DNA of 64,000 bases from Flavobacterium ginsengisoli. Its GTDB lineage: Bacteria > Bacteroidota > Bacteroidia > Flavobacteriales > Flavobacteriaceae. The stretch is taken from contig NZ_CP121110.1 of the NCBI RefSeq assembly GCF_029625315.1, positions 2,613,001 to 2,677,000 on the forward strand. The letters are read 5' to 3'. The notes under the pieces were generated by a model. It saw only the letters and a program-made list of their open reading frames with translations. It did no database searches and was not told where the DNA came from. How positions within the stretch are numbered: the first letter of the stretch is position 1; the number at the start of each line of letters is the position of its first letter. Positions 27,758-37,906 of the stretch are shown one piece after another. A program made the position numbers and the translations under genes.

Positions 27758-27775
27758 AAAATATTTTTCTTTATA

Positions 27776-27813
27776 TAAAAAGAGGCAAATTTTAAAAATT
27801 TGCCTCTTTTTTT
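27776..27813 (+). terminator. Terminator of gpmI
   Basis: AGAGGCAAATTTT / AAAATTTGCCTCT stem with a run of seven T, 20 bases past the stop. Confidence 0.9.
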
Positions 27814-27819
27814 GATCTC

Positions 27820-27937
27820 TATTTTGTCATTTCGACGAAGGAGAAATCTTCGCGAGAAACTCTACAAAGATTGGCTTATCGTTGTGGACTACTTGTAGAG
27901 ATTTTTCCTTCGTCGAAACAACAAAATTTACGAGTGT
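27820..27937. repeat. Dispersed inverted repeat, family A
   Basis: Arms TCATTTCGACGAAGGAGAAA (27826-) and a near complement (TTTTTCCTTCGTCGAAA) flank the core ACAAAGATTGGCTTATCG. The same element is at 46070-46175 and partly at 53870-53945. It lies between convergent gpmI and the DUF445 gene. Confidence 0.75.
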
Positions 27938-27941
27938 CACA

Positions 27942-29192
27942 TTATAAAAATAAATGATACAATTGTTCCACACCATAAATAATAAGCCCAATAACACCAC
28001 CAACTAATGTACCGTTAATCCTGATATATTGAAGATCTTTTCCTATTTCTAATTCTAGTTTTTCAGAAACTTCTTTTCCGTCCCAACTTTTTACAGTTGA
28101 AGAAATTAAATCCCCAATCACTTTTTTGTTATTTAAAAGAATTGATAATAAATCATTTTTAATGAAATTATTGATCTTATCAATCATTATTGCATCTTCT
28201 TTAATTCCATTTCCAAAAGTCTGAATTAACCCTGCGATGCTATTTTTAATAGAAGAATCGTCGCCTTTACTCAAATCGTTTGTAATGGATAATTTAATTT
28301 CGTCCCAAATTCCGTTGATGTAATCTTGAACTTCTTTTTTTCCGACAAAACCCAAAATGATATCATTAATTTTAATTCTCATTTCTTCTGAATTCTTTAC
28401 CTTTTCTAAGAAATTAAAAATGTATTCATCAATCTTTAAACGAACTGCGCTTTCTGGCTTTTTGGCTTCATTTAAAAAATCTTGTAAGCCATTAAAAACA
28501 CCTTCGGTAATGCTTTTATCTGCCAGTCCAAAACTTAGAAGTGGAGTCGAAGCTTTTACTTTTTGTCTAATTAAATCTTTATTATTAGTCAATTCAGTGC
28601 TCATTACTTCGAGAAGATTCGTCAGCATCTGATTTTTCAATTCTCCTTTTTGCAAAGGTTCTAAAGCAACAGCAACCCAATTTCCGAAATTAACTCCTTC
28701 TATTTTTTCTTTAAATTGAACCTGAATAAATCTTTTTACATCTTCATCTTTAATCGTTCGTAAGATTCCAGGAATAACATTAATTGTAACAACATTTGCT
28801 ATTTTATTAGCATTTTCTTCGTGCGAAATCCAATCTGAAGCTTTCACCGCAAAATTAAATTCATCCAATTTAATTTCCATTTTTTCTCGATCCAGAAATT
28901 CCTCAGAAACGAAATTCCCAAGATTCTCTCCTATTTCATTTTTCTTGGTAGGAATAATTGCCGTATGCCAAATCGGAATTCCCATCGGATGTCGAAATAA
29001 TGCCACAACAGCAAACCAATCGGCAATTCCGCCCACCATAGCCGCTTCGCTAAAAGCCTGCAGCATCGGAATTTTAAAATAAATAGCGATTAAAAACAAC
29101 AGTACTGCAATACCCAAAAGTCCCAAAGCATTTCTCTTCATTTTCTTAAGAGCTTTTACTTTGGCAATATCTCGATCTATAATAGTTTCCAT
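27942..29192 (-). CDS. DUF445 family membrane protein
   Basis: 416 residues from the ATG at 29192 (METIIDRDIAKVKALKKMKR); the frame is open to 29264 but those 24 residues lack a ribosome site. An N-terminal membrane helix pair (GLLGIAVLLFLIAIYFKIP and GGIADWFAVVALFRHPMGIP) is the DUF445 hallmark, followed by a long helical region and a C-terminal helix (NGTLVGGVIGLIIYGVEQL). Function unknown across the family. Confidence 0.9.
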   Translation of the reverse strand: METIIDRDIAKVKALKKMKRNALGLLGIAVLLFLIAIYFKIPMLQAFSEAAMVGGIADWFAVVALFRHPMGIPIWHTAIIPTKKNEIGENLGNFVSEEFLDREKMEIKLDEFNFAVKASDWISHEENANKIANVVTINVIPGILRTIKDEDVKRFIQVQFKEKIEGVNFGNWVAVALEPLQKGELKNQMLTNLLEVMSTELTNNKDLIRQKVKASTPLLSFGLADKSITEGVFNGLQDFLNEAKKPESAVRLKIDEYIFNFLEKVKNSEEMRIKINDIILGFVGKKEVQDYINGIWDEIKLSITNDLSKGDDSSIKNSIAGLIQTFGNGIKEDAIMIDKINNFIKNDLLSILLNNKKVIGDLISSTVKSWDGKEVSEKLELEIGKDLQYIRINGTLVGGVIGLIIYGVEQLYHLFL

Positions 29193-29247
29193 AATTATAA
29201 GCGTTTGTATTACTAATTTACTGCTTTTTTTTGGAGATATTAGTTTT

Positions 29248-29343
29248 GCCACGAATTCCTCCAATTTTCACCAATTGCTTTTACCGTAAAATCTTTGACT
29301 AAATCATTTGTGCAAATTCGCGAAATTCGTGGCTAAAAATTTT
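29248..29343. repeat. Dispersed repeat, family B (GCCACGAATT type)
   Basis: Contains GCCACGAATTCCTCCAATTT and, facing it, GCGAAATTCGTGGCTAAAA, the arms of the GCCACGAATTnCACnAATTTT repeat found also at 48476-48590, 55358-55512 and 56221-56377. Confidence 0.65.
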
Positions 29344-29396
29344 GCGCAAAAAATGAGATAAAAATTGTATTTTTGCCAACTGAAAATGGGAAAAAT

Positions 29397-30214
29397 ATGA
29401 TTATCCAAAAACTAGAGAAGAAATCGAATTAATGCGCGAAAGTGCTTTAATCGTATCAAAAACATTAGGAATGATTGCTTCTGAAATTAAAGAGGGAGTA
29501 ACCACATTATATCTTGACAAATTAGCCGAAGAATTTATTCGTGATCACGGTGCAGTTCCAAGTTTCCTTGGATTGTACGATTTCCCGAATTCGCTTTGCA
29601 TGAGCCCAAATGCTCAGGTTGTTCACGGTATTCCTAATAATATTCCTCTAAAAAGTGGTGATGTTATTTCAGTTGATTGTGGCGCTTTTAAAAATGGTTA
29701 CCACGGAGATCATGCGTACAGTTTCGAAATTGGAGAAGTTGCACCAGAAGTTAAAAAACTTTTACGTGTCACTAAAGAATCTCTTTACGTTGGAATTAGA
29801 GAATTTAAAGCTGGAAATCGTGTAGAAGATGTTGGAAATGCGATTCAAAAATATACTGAAGCTCACGGTTACGGAGTAGTTCGTGAATTGGTCGGACATG
29901 GTGTCGGACAAAAAATGCACGAAGAACCAGAAATGCCAAATTACGGAAAACGAGGAAGAGGAAAGCTTTTTGTTGAAGGAATGGTCGTAGCAATCGAACC
30001 AATGATTAACATGGGGACTAGAAACATTAAACAACTAAAAGACGGCTGGACAATCTTGACTGCTGACGGAAAACCTAGTGCGCATTTTGAGCACGATGTA
30101 GCTTTGGTTGACGGAAAACCTGAGTTATTATCTACTTTCCAATATATCTACAAAGCTTTAGGAATCGAAAGCAACGAAGAAGACGAATTCAGACAAGTTC
30201 CATTAGTATTATAA
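29397..30214 (+). CDS. map: Type I methionine aminopeptidase (start region frameshifted as written)
   Basis: Removes the initiator methionine from nascent proteins. As written, the frame is open only from MRESALIVSK at 29432. Adding one A to A5 at 29407-29411 joins it to the ATG at 29397 and gives MIIQKTREEIELMRESALIV, 272 residues in all, the normal start of the family. The five metal ligands are in DCGAFKNGYHGDHAY, HGVGQKMHEEPEM (His), EPMINMG (Glu) and FEHDVALVDG. Followed after 19 bases by a methyltransferase gene, likely in one operon. Confidence 0.95.
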
Positions 30215-30233
30215 TACAACCCGAATCAAACCA

Positions 30234-31007
30234 GTGAAAAAACTTTTCAAATTAGTTTTAAATACAATCCCGCGTCCAATATTAATTCGTTTGAGTTATG
30301 TGGCGCGTCCAATTTTAGCTTTCTCTTTAAAAGGAGATAAATTTACAGATCCAATTGACGGAAAAAGCTTTAAATCGTTTTTGCCTTACGGATACGGAAA
30401 ACAGCGTAATAATGTACTTTCGCCAAGTACACTTTCTTTAGAAAGACACCGTTTGCTTTGGTTGTATTTAAACGATCAGACTGATTTTTTTACAGCGCCA
30501 AAAAAAGTATTGCATTTTGCCCCAGAACAAGCTTTTTATAAAAGATTCCGTAAGCAAAAAAACCTTGATTATACAACAACCGATTTACTTTCTCCTTTGG
30601 CAGATGTAAAAGCAGATATCTGCAATTTACCTTTCAAAGACAATGAATATGATGTTATTTTATGCAATCACGTTTTAGAACATATTCCTGATGACACAAA
30701 AGCAATGCAGGAATTATTCAGAGTTTTAAAGCCTGGCGGAATGGCAATTTTGCAGATTCCTCAAGATTTATCTCGTGAAGTTACATTTGCAGATGATTCT
30801 ATTACAGATCAAAAAGAACGTGCTAAAATCTTCGGACAATACGATCACGTGCGTGTTTACGGACGCGATTATTTTGACAAATTAAGAAGCATTGGTTTTA
30901 TTGTTATCGAAGAAGATTATACCAATAAAATTGCACCAGAATTGGTTGAAAAATACTGTTTAGCAAAGGGCGAAATTATTCCGCTTTGCTTTAAACAGGA
31001 AAACTAA
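30234..31007 (+). CDS. Class I SAM-dependent methyltransferase
   Basis: 257 residues from a GTG start at 30234 (MKKLFKLVLNTIPRPILIRL). The Methyltransf_11-type core has a divergent glycine-poor motif I (KVLHFAPEQAFYKRFRKQ), ADICNLPFKDNEYDVILCNH, VLEHIPDD and LFRVLKPGGMAILQIPQ. The substrate is unknown. The 19-base gap after map suggests shared transcription. A strong hairpin terminator follows. Confidence 0.88.
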   Translation: MKKLFKLVLNTIPRPILIRLSYVARPILAFSLKGDKFTDPIDGKSFKSFLPYGYGKQRNNVLSPSTLSLERHRLLWLYLNDQTDFFTAPKKVLHFAPEQAFYKRFRKQKNLDYTTTDLLSPLADVKADICNLPFKDNEYDVILCNHVLEHIPDDTKAMQELFRVLKPGGMAILQIPQDLSREVTFADDSITDQKERAKIFGQYDHVRVYGRDYFDKLRSIGFIVIEEDYTNKIAPELVEKYCLAKGEIIPLCFKQEN

Positions 31008-31038
31008 TTTTTCATCAAATAAGTGATATAAGTTCATT

Positions 31039-31086
31039 AAAAAGAGTTTTCAAATTATTGATATTTTGAAAACTCTTTCTTTTTTT
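31039..31086 (+). terminator. Terminator of the map/methyltransferase operon
   Basis: Arms AAAGAGTTTTCAAA and TTTGAAAACTCTTT with a T-rich tail. Confidence 0.8.
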
Positions 31087-31126
31087 GCCCAATCTTAAAA
31101 TACAAGCCTAACCAAATCCCTAAACC

Positions 31127-34030
31127 TTGGAACCTACAAAATCCTTTCAGTTCTGTTTTGACATCAGTTTTGAAAAAAATCTGAACGCCTATATCCCAAC
31201 AGCGTATATTGTCGAAAATACAAGCGAAATCAAATATCTTGACAAAAAAGCAACCAAAGGCGTGCTGGAGAGTTTTGGTATTGATTATGAAACTTTAGAT
31301 CACAATTCAAAAAAGATTCTTACTATTTGCGAATCTTTAAAACCTGAATTTGTATTTAAAAAATTTAGCACAAAAGTAAAATCAGCCAAAACAATTGCCG
31401 ATTTGCAGAAAGATTCTAAAATTGATTTTGCTATTCGCCAGCATTTAAAAATTAATTTAAGTCCGTTTTACAGTTTAATTGTTCAAGAGCAATATCCGCT
31501 GTCTATTGATTTAGGACCCGAAAAAGATTTTTATCGTTCAAGAGTCAGCATCGATCCATTAGATTTTGAACCTCAAATTCAGTTCGATAAACATTCAGAA
31601 GGAATCACTTATACCCTTTCTTTAAAAGAAAACGAGACTACATTTTTGCCAATGGACAATAAAGTAGATATTCTTTCTGATGAACCTGGCTGGTTGATTG
31701 TCAATAAAAAACTAGGACAATTAAAAGAGTTAAACGGTAAAAAACTGACTCCATTTTTAAAGAAAAAATCAATCGAGATTCCTTCAAAATTGGTTGATGA
31801 TTATTTTAAAAATTTCATTCCCGAAATAGCTAAAAAAATTGACATTGATGCCAATGGTTTTGAAATTGAACTTCGTGACCAAATCGCTTCTTGTACGATT
31901 CAGCCTGTTTTTGATTTCTTTAAAAACTGTTATTATCTCAATCTTTATTTTGATTATAACGGATATATTTTTGATGGAAGCAAAACAAAAAAAACACATT
32001 CATTTGTAGATTTCAGCGTTGCCAATGAACCTCGAATCATTCAGTTTAAACGAAGCGCTGATGAAAATTCATATGCAGAAAAACTATTCGAAGTTGGTTT
32101 AGAAAAAATCAAAAATGAATTATTTGGATTAATTTCTGATGCTGAAAATTCAGATCCTTATATCAACATTCAATTGATAATTGACAATAAAGAAAAACTG
32201 AAAGATCTAGGCTTTAACATTGAAAACTTAAAACTGGAAAGCAAAGAAATTATCACTGAAAACCACAGTATTTCTGCTTCTAAAGAAACAACTGGAGATT
32301 GGTTTGATATTAAAATCATCATCACGGTTGGAAATTATAAGATTAATTTCAGCGAAATTATTCCAAACATAAAAAGCAAAGAAAGACTTTTCCCTTTGCC
32401 TGACGGAAACTACTTTTTGATTCCGTTAGAATGGTTTAGCAAATATGGTTCTTTGGCGAAATTAGCTAAAACAGAAAATGGAGTTCTTTTGTTACGCAAA
32501 AGCAATTTTACAGCTTTAGACGGAATTTCAGAAATTGACAGTGATTTAGATCAAATTCATCAGGCCGAATTTACTGCTTCAGACTTGATAAAAGCAACTC
32601 TACGACCGTATCAAATTGAGGGTGTAAAATGGCTTTTAGGACACTTCAATTCTAACATGGGAGCTTGTTTAGCCGACGATATGGGACTAGGAAAAACATT
32701 GCAGACTTTATCTGTTTTGGTTTCCGTACAGGAACAATTAGGCTTTACAACCAAAACCACCAATTTTGATTTGTTTTCGAACGAAACAACTGTAGAAAGA
32801 GAACCATTAAAAGCTCTAATTGTTCTTCCTTCTTCTTTGGTTTTTAACTGGTTTAATGAAGCTGGAAAATTCACGCCTCACTTTTCGAAAATGCAATATG
32901 TTGGTAACGACAGAAAATCTTTAGCAAGCAGAATCAATTCGACCGACTTGATTTTTACAAGTTACAGCATTATTCATCGTGATATTTCAATTTTAGAAAA
33001 GTACGATTTCCGTTATCTGATTTTGGACGAGAGCCAATACATCAAAAACAAAAATTCTAAGATTTTTAAAGCTATAAATAAAATTAGTACGGGACATAAA
33101 ATTGCTTTAAGCGGAACACCAATCGAAAATTCGCTTGACGATTTATGGTCACAAATGCAGTTTATCAATCCTGATATTTTGGGAACTTATGCCTTTTTCA
33201 TGGAAAATTTCAAAAATCCGATTGAGAAAAAACAGAATGAAGAAGTTTTATCAGAATTGAAAAACCTCATTCAACCTTATATTTTAAGACGAACCAAAGA
33301 ACAGGTTTTAAAAGATTTACCAGAATTAACAGAGCAGATTTATTACTGCGACATGGATCCTGAACAGGAAAAATTATACGAAAAAGAAAAATCTAAAGCT
33401 CGTAATTTCTTACTCAAAACGGATGGATCTCCTGATAAAATCAGTATTATTAATACGTTGATGAAATTGCGTCAGTTAAGTAATCACCCAAAAATGGTTG
33501 ATGCAGATTCTGAAATTGATTCTGGAAAATTTATTGCTGTTACTAATTATCTAGAAAACTTGGTAAAAGCAAAACAAAAGGTGATCATCTTTAGTTCGTT
33601 TGTTACCAATTTGAATTTTTATACCGATTGGTGTAAGGAAAACAAAATTGAATTCTGCGAAATTACTGGCGAAACGCCAGCAGATAAAAGAGAACAGCAG
33701 GTGAAGATGTTTCAAGAAAAAGAAAATCCGTTATTGTTCTTTATTTCATTAAAAGCAGGTGGAGTTGGTTTAAATATTACGAAAGCTTCTTACGTTTTAT
33801 TCTTGGATCCTTGGTGGAATCCTTTCGCCGAAAAACAAGGCGTTGGACGTGCGCATAGAATTGGACAAATGAATAAAGTTAACGTTGTTCGATTTATTTC
33901 GAAAAACACAGTTGAGGAAAAAATCATCAAACTGCAAGAAAATAAAAAGCTATTATCAGATTCTCTTTTGGAAGAAAGTTACATCAATGATGAGATTGAA
34001 GGTAACTTAGAATACATTTTAGGCTCGTAA
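31127..34030 (+). CDS. SNF2-family DEAD/DEAH-box helicase (RapA/HepA-like)
   Basis: 967 residues, TTG start at 31127 (MEPTKSFQFCFDISFEKN). An N-terminal unique region (to about 480) precedes the Swi2/Snf2 ATPase: LRPYQIEGVKWLLGH, Walker A LADDMGLGKTLQT near residue 522, Walker B LILDESQYIKN near 634 (DESQ in place of DEGH), SGTPIENSLDDLW, then helicase-C with QKVIIFSSF and QGVGRAHRIGQ near 905. These ATPases translocate on DNA to remodel protein-DNA complexes, here perhaps stalled RNA polymerase. Start assignment is uncertain. Confidence 0.92.
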   Translation: MEPTKSFQFCFDISFEKNLNAYIPTAYIVENTSEIKYLDKKATKGVLESFGIDYETLDHNSKKILTICESLKPEFVFKKFSTKVKSAKTIADLQKDSKIDFAIRQHLKINLSPFYSLIVQEQYPLSIDLGPEKDFYRSRVSIDPLDFEPQIQFDKHSEGITYTLSLKENETTFLPMDNKVDILSDEPGWLIVNKKLGQLKELNGKKLTPFLKKKSIEIPSKLVDDYFKNFIPEIAKKIDIDANGFEIELRDQIASCTIQPVFDFFKNCYYLNLYFDYNGYIFDGSKTKKTHSFVDFSVANEPRIIQFKRSADENSYAEKLFEVGLEKIKNELFGLISDAENSDPYINIQLIIDNKEKLKDLGFNIENLKLESKEIITENHSISASKETTGDWFDIKIIITVGNYKINFSEIIPNIKSKERLFPLPDGNYFLIPLEWFSKYGSLAKLAKTENGVLLLRKSNFTALDGISEIDSDLDQIHQAEFTASDLIKATLRPYQIEGVKWLLGHFNSNMGACLADDMGLGKTLQTLSVLVSVQEQLGFTTKTTNFDLFSNETTVEREPLKALIVLPSSLVFNWFNEAGKFTPHFSKMQYVGNDRKSLASRINSTDLIFTSYSIIHRDISILEKYDFRYLILDESQYIKNKNSKIFKAINKISTGHKIALSGTPIENSLDDLWSQMQFINPDILGTYAFFMENFKNPIEKKQNEEVLSELKNLIQPYILRRTKEQVLKDLPELTEQIYYCDMDPEQEKLYEKEKSKARNFLLKTDGSPDKISIINTLMKLRQLSNHPKMVDADSEIDSGKFIAVTNYLENLVKAKQKVIIFSSFVTNLNFYTDWCKENKIEFCEITGETPADKREQQVKMFQEKENPLLFFISLKAGGVGLNITKASYVLFLDPWWNPFAEKQGVGRAHRIGQMNKVNVVRFISKNTVEEKIIKLQENKKLLSDSLLEESYINDEIEGNLEYILGS

Positions 34031-34105
34031 TTGTTAAACCCAACAGATTGGCATCTTTTTCGTTGTATAAAATTGTTATATTTACAAATCTTACAACAAA
34101 ATACG

Positions 34106-35359
34106 ATGCCAAAATTTTTATATACAAGCTTTATTTTCCTTTTTATTTTCACTTTAGCGAAAGCTCAAGAAAAAGAAATTGATCCTCCTTATAATATTAA
34201 AACGGTTTCTTTTATTCAAAATGGAAGTAATGTTCCGCCAATTTTCGAATTGGGTTCTGGATTTTCATTTCAATTTGATGATTTGTTTGGCAATGAAGCT
34301 AATTATTATTTTGAAATCATTCATTGCGATTACAATTGGATTCCAACAGCTATTCCAAAAACAGACTACGTTGTCGGCATGGATAACCAGAGAATTACAG
34401 ACTTTTCTAATTCGTTTAATACACTTCAAGTATATACTCATTATAGGCTTACTTTTCCGAATCAGTTTACACAACAAATACGTCTTTCGGGAAATTATAT
34501 GCTTCGGATTTTAAATGAAGATCGGGAACTCGTTTTCTCAAGAAAATTTATTTTATATGAAAATCATTGTACCGTTGGAGTACAAGTAAAAAGAAGCCGT
34601 AATCTGAGTAATATTGATTACAAGCAGAATCTAGAATTTACAATTTTATCAAATGATATTGCTTTTCAGACTCCATTGCAGAATGTAAAAGTGCTTTTAT
34701 TGCAAAATGGAAACTTTCAAACTGAGATAAAAAACATTGTTCCTCAATACACCATTGGCAATCAGCTTATTTACAAATATGACAAAGAAACTCAATTTTG
34801 GGGAGGAAATGAGTTTTTATATTTTGAAAATAAAGACATTCGCGCAGCCAGTAATAATGTTGCTAAAATAGGCTCGAACAATGATATCTATAATTCATTT
34901 TTATACACCAATGCCGCAAGAGGAAATCAGATTTATACTAATTATGAAGATGTAAACGGAAACTTTGTGGTAAAGAACATTAATGGATCTAACAACGATA
35001 TTGAAGCTGATTATGCGTGGGTTTATTTTACGCTTTCTGCGCCTGCTTTTAGAATGAATAAAGATATTTATATTACAGGAATGTTCAATAATTACAGCCT
35101 TTCTCCAGAATACAAAATGGATTACAATACTGATAAAGCAGTTTTTGAAAAAGCCATTATGATTAAGCAGGGTTTTACTAATTTTCAATATACCGTTGCA
35201 GACAAAAAAGAGGTTATTGATTTTGAAAATGCCATTGACGGAAACTTTTATCAGACTGAAAACGAGTACACCATCTTGGTTTATTACAAAGAAGCAACAG
35301 ATCGTTATCAGCGTGTAATTGGAAAAGGAAATGCAAACTCTATCAATATAGTCAATTAA
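34106..35359 (+). CDS. Type IX secretion system plug protein (DUF5103)
   Basis: 417 residues from the ATG at 34106 (MPKFLYTSFIFLFIFTLAKAQ), which gives a proper signal peptide; the frame is open to 34031 but that part has no leader. DUF5103 blocks seen: PPYNIKTVSFIQNGS, YYFEIIHCDYNWIPTAIPKTDY, MRILNEDRELVFSRKF and the beta-sandwich tail ITGMFNNYSLSPEYKM. The family was shown to plug the SprA translocon pore of T9SS when the PorV shuttle is absent; sprA and porV are not in this window. Confidence 0.9.
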   Translation: MPKFLYTSFIFLFIFTLAKAQEKEIDPPYNIKTVSFIQNGSNVPPIFELGSGFSFQFDDLFGNEANYYFEIIHCDYNWIPTAIPKTDYVVGMDNQRITDFSNSFNTLQVYTHYRLTFPNQFTQQIRLSGNYMLRILNEDRELVFSRKFILYENHCTVGVQVKRSRNLSNIDYKQNLEFTILSNDIAFQTPLQNVKVLLLQNGNFQTEIKNIVPQYTIGNQLIYKYDKETQFWGGNEFLYFENKDIRAASNNVAKIGSNNDIYNSFLYTNAARGNQIYTNYEDVNGNFVVKNINGSNNDIEADYAWVYFTLSAPAFRMNKDIYITGMFNNYSLSPEYKMDYNTDKAVFEKAIMIKQGFTNFQYTVADKKEVIDFENAIDGNFYQTENEYTILVYYKEATDRYQRVIGKGNANSINIVN

Positions 35360-35397
35360 AACAATGTTAAGGTTTTAGGTTAAACGATTTTTTTTCG

Positions 35398-35405
35398 TAG
35401 CTTTG
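35398..35405 (+). promoter_or_regulatory. -7 promoter element TAGCTTTG of apaG
   Basis: TAGCTTTG matches TAnnTTTG, about 34 bases before the apaG ATG. Confidence 0.5.
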
Positions 35406-35438
35406 CCACTATAACACTCACATATATACGGCGTTAGT

Positions 35439-35825
35439 ATGGTTTCTCAAATTACACGAGGCATAAAAATATCTGTTTTGACTAGTTTTGAAGGTACATA
35501 CTTCAAAAACTACAAGATTCATTTTGCTTTTAGCTACGTAGTTACCATCGAAAATCATAGTAAAGACTCTGTACAATTAACTTCTCGCCACTGGGAAATT
35601 TTTGATTCTTTAAATGATTTGGAAGTGGTAGACGGTGAAGGTGTAATTGGTAAAAAACCAGTTCTAAAACCTGGCGAAAACCATACATACAGTTCTGGCT
35701 GTTTATTATCGTCTCCTTACGGCGCAATGAAAGGTCATTTTAACATGATCAATTTTACTACAACAAAAACATTCAAAGTAATTGTTCCAACTTTTAGAAT
35801 GTGTGCTCCTTTTGCATTAAATTAA
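35439..35825 (+). CDS. apaG: ApaG domain protein (Co2+/Mg2+ efflux-associated)
   Basis: 128 residues, ApaG family: VTIENHSKDSVQLTSRHWEI, EVVDGEGVIGKKPVLKPGEN, SYSSG-like block TYSSGCLLSSPYGAMKGHF near residue 85. The immunoglobulin-like fold protein is tied to cobalt and magnesium sensitivity in enterics; the molecular role is not settled. Single gene with its own promoter upstream. Confidence 0.93.
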   Translation: MVSQITRGIKISVLTSFEGTYFKNYKIHFAFSYVVTIENHSKDSVQLTSRHWEIFDSLNDLEVVDGEGVIGKKPVLKPGENHTYSSGCLLSSPYGAMKGHFNMINFTTTKTFKVIVPTFRMCAPFALN

Positions 35826-35978
35826 GATATAGTTTACATCTATAGCATTTATCGTTATCTTAATCATAAAATTGTCAATTTATTAATTTATCCTTTGTAC
35901 TTTTGTGCAGCGTTAGATTATTCGTAACAAAACAAATCGTCTGACTTTAAATTGTCTAATTCACAAATTTTAAATAAC

Positions 35979-37605
35979 ATGCTTAAAGGATTTTTTCATG
36001 TACCAAAAGCGGTAAACGAGCCTGTAAAAAGCTACGCACCAAACTCACCAGAAAAAGTTGCTGTTCAGGCTGCTTATACCACAATGTGGAATTCTCAAAT
36101 TGACGTTCCTTTATATATTGGAAGCGAAGAAATTAGAACTGGAAACACAAGAAACATTACAGCTCCACACGACCACAAACATGTTGTTGGAAAATACCAT
36201 TTAGCTGAAAAACAACATATTGAAAAAGCAATTGCAAACGCACTTGAAGCAAGAAAAAAATGGGCAAACATGGCATGGGAACAACGTCGTTGCTATTTTC
36301 TTAAAAGTTGCTGAACTTATCGCTGGACCATACAGAGCTCGCATTAACGCCGCTACAATGATTGGTCAGTCTAAAAATATTCACCAAGCAGAAATCGATT
36401 CTTCTTGCGAGTTAATCGACTTCTTACGTTACAATGTTGAGTTCATGACTCAAATCTACAACGATCAACCAAAATCAGACTCTACTGTCTGGAATCGTTT
36501 AGAATATAGACCTTTAGAAGGTTTTGTTTACGCAATTACTCCATTCAACTTTACTGCTATCGCTGCAAACCTTCCTGCAAGTGCAGCTATGATGGGTAAC
36601 GTTGTAGTTTGGAAACCAAGTGATAGCCAAGTATTTTCAGCAAAAGTTATCGTTGATGTTTTCAAAGAAGCAGGAGTTCCAGACGGCGTTATCAACGTAG
36701 TTTTTGGAGATGCTTTAATGATTACAGATACTGTTTTGGCTAGCCGTGATTTTGCTGGTGTTCACTTTACAGGATCAACTCACGTATTTAAAGATATTTG
36801 GGCTAAAATTGGTGCAAACATTAACAATTACAAAACATACCCAAGAATTGTTGGTGAAACTGGAGGTAAAGATTTTATCATTGCTCACCCAAGCGCAAAC
36901 GTAAAACAAGTAGCTACAGGAATTACTCGTGGAGCATTTGAATTCCAAGGACAAAAATGTTCTGCAGCTTCTAGAGCTTATATTCCACAAAGTTTATGGC
37001 CAGCTGTAAAAGGGCAATTAATAGCTGATGTAAAATCTATGAAAATGGGATCTCCAGAAGATTTCGGAAACTTCATTACAGCAGTTATTCACGAAGGTTC
37101 TTTTGACAAATTAGCTAGCTATATTGACCAAGCTAAAAAAGATGCTGATGCAGAAATCATCGTTGGAGGAAATTATGATAAATCTGTTGGATACTTTATT
37201 GAACCAACGGTTATTGTAACTACAAACCCAAAATATACTACAATGGAAACTGAGTTATTTGGACCAGTTATCACAATCTACGTTTACGAAGATGCTAAAT
37301 GGGAAGAAACTCTTGAATTAGTTGACACTACTTCTGAGTACGCTTTAACAGGAGCCGTATTTAGCCAAGATCGTTATGCTATTGAAGTTGCTACAACTAA
37401 ATTACAAAACGCCGCAGGTAACTTCTACATTAACGACAAACCAACTGGAGCTGTTGTAGGAATGCAACCATTTGGTGGAGCAAGAGCTTCTGGAACTAAT
37501 GATAAAGCAGGTTCTGCATTGAACTTATTGCGTTGGGCTTCTCCAAGAACTATCAAAGAAACTTTTGTAACTCCAGAAGATTACAGATACCCTTTCTTAG
37601 GATAA
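35979..37605 (+). CDS. pruA: L-glutamate gamma-semialdehyde dehydrogenase (frameshifted as written)
   Basis: Oxidises glutamate semialdehyde to glutamate in proline breakdown. From the ATG at 35979 (MLKGFFHVPKAVNEPVKSY) and joined across the break at 36288-36293, it reads 541 residues, normal for the family. The break (CGTCGTTGC where WEQRAAIF needs CGTGCTGC) is a one-base net insertion at a likely GCTGC site. Aldehyde-dehydrogenase motifs follow in the second frame: YAITPFNFTAIAANLPA, VHFTGSTHVF, EFQGQKCSAASRAY (catalytic Cys) and FGGARASGTNDKAG. A strong terminator closes it. Confidence 0.92.
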
Positions 37606-37628
37606 TCTGTTTTTAGAGTTTATATTAT

Positions 37629-37665
37629 AAAAAGCGGGAATTTCATTTGAAATTCCCGCTTTTGC
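37629..37665 (+). terminator. Terminator of pruA
   Basis: Stem AAAAGCGGGAATTTC / GAAATTCCCGCTTTT around a short ATTT loop. Confidence 0.85.
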
Positions 37666-37906
37666 TTTTGTAGCAAAAAAAATCGACAAAATGTCTATTA
37701 TAATAAGTGATAATTTTTCAAGTTTTTCCTGTAAATATTATTTGTAATACTTTTCTTATTTAATTATAAATCAACACTTTAAAAACACAAATACCTTATT
37801 TTGATACTTTTAAAGCTTCTTGTTCCGTTCAAAAAAAACTTATCCTCATAAATTTGTTTCAATATTAAACAACATTAAGAGATATTATAAAACAAACTAT
37901 ATAAAC
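37666..37906. other. Very AT-rich intergenic region
   Basis: About 240 bases upstream of the unrecognised gene. No TAnnTTTG element with good spacing, repeat or operator stands out. Confidence 0.4.
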
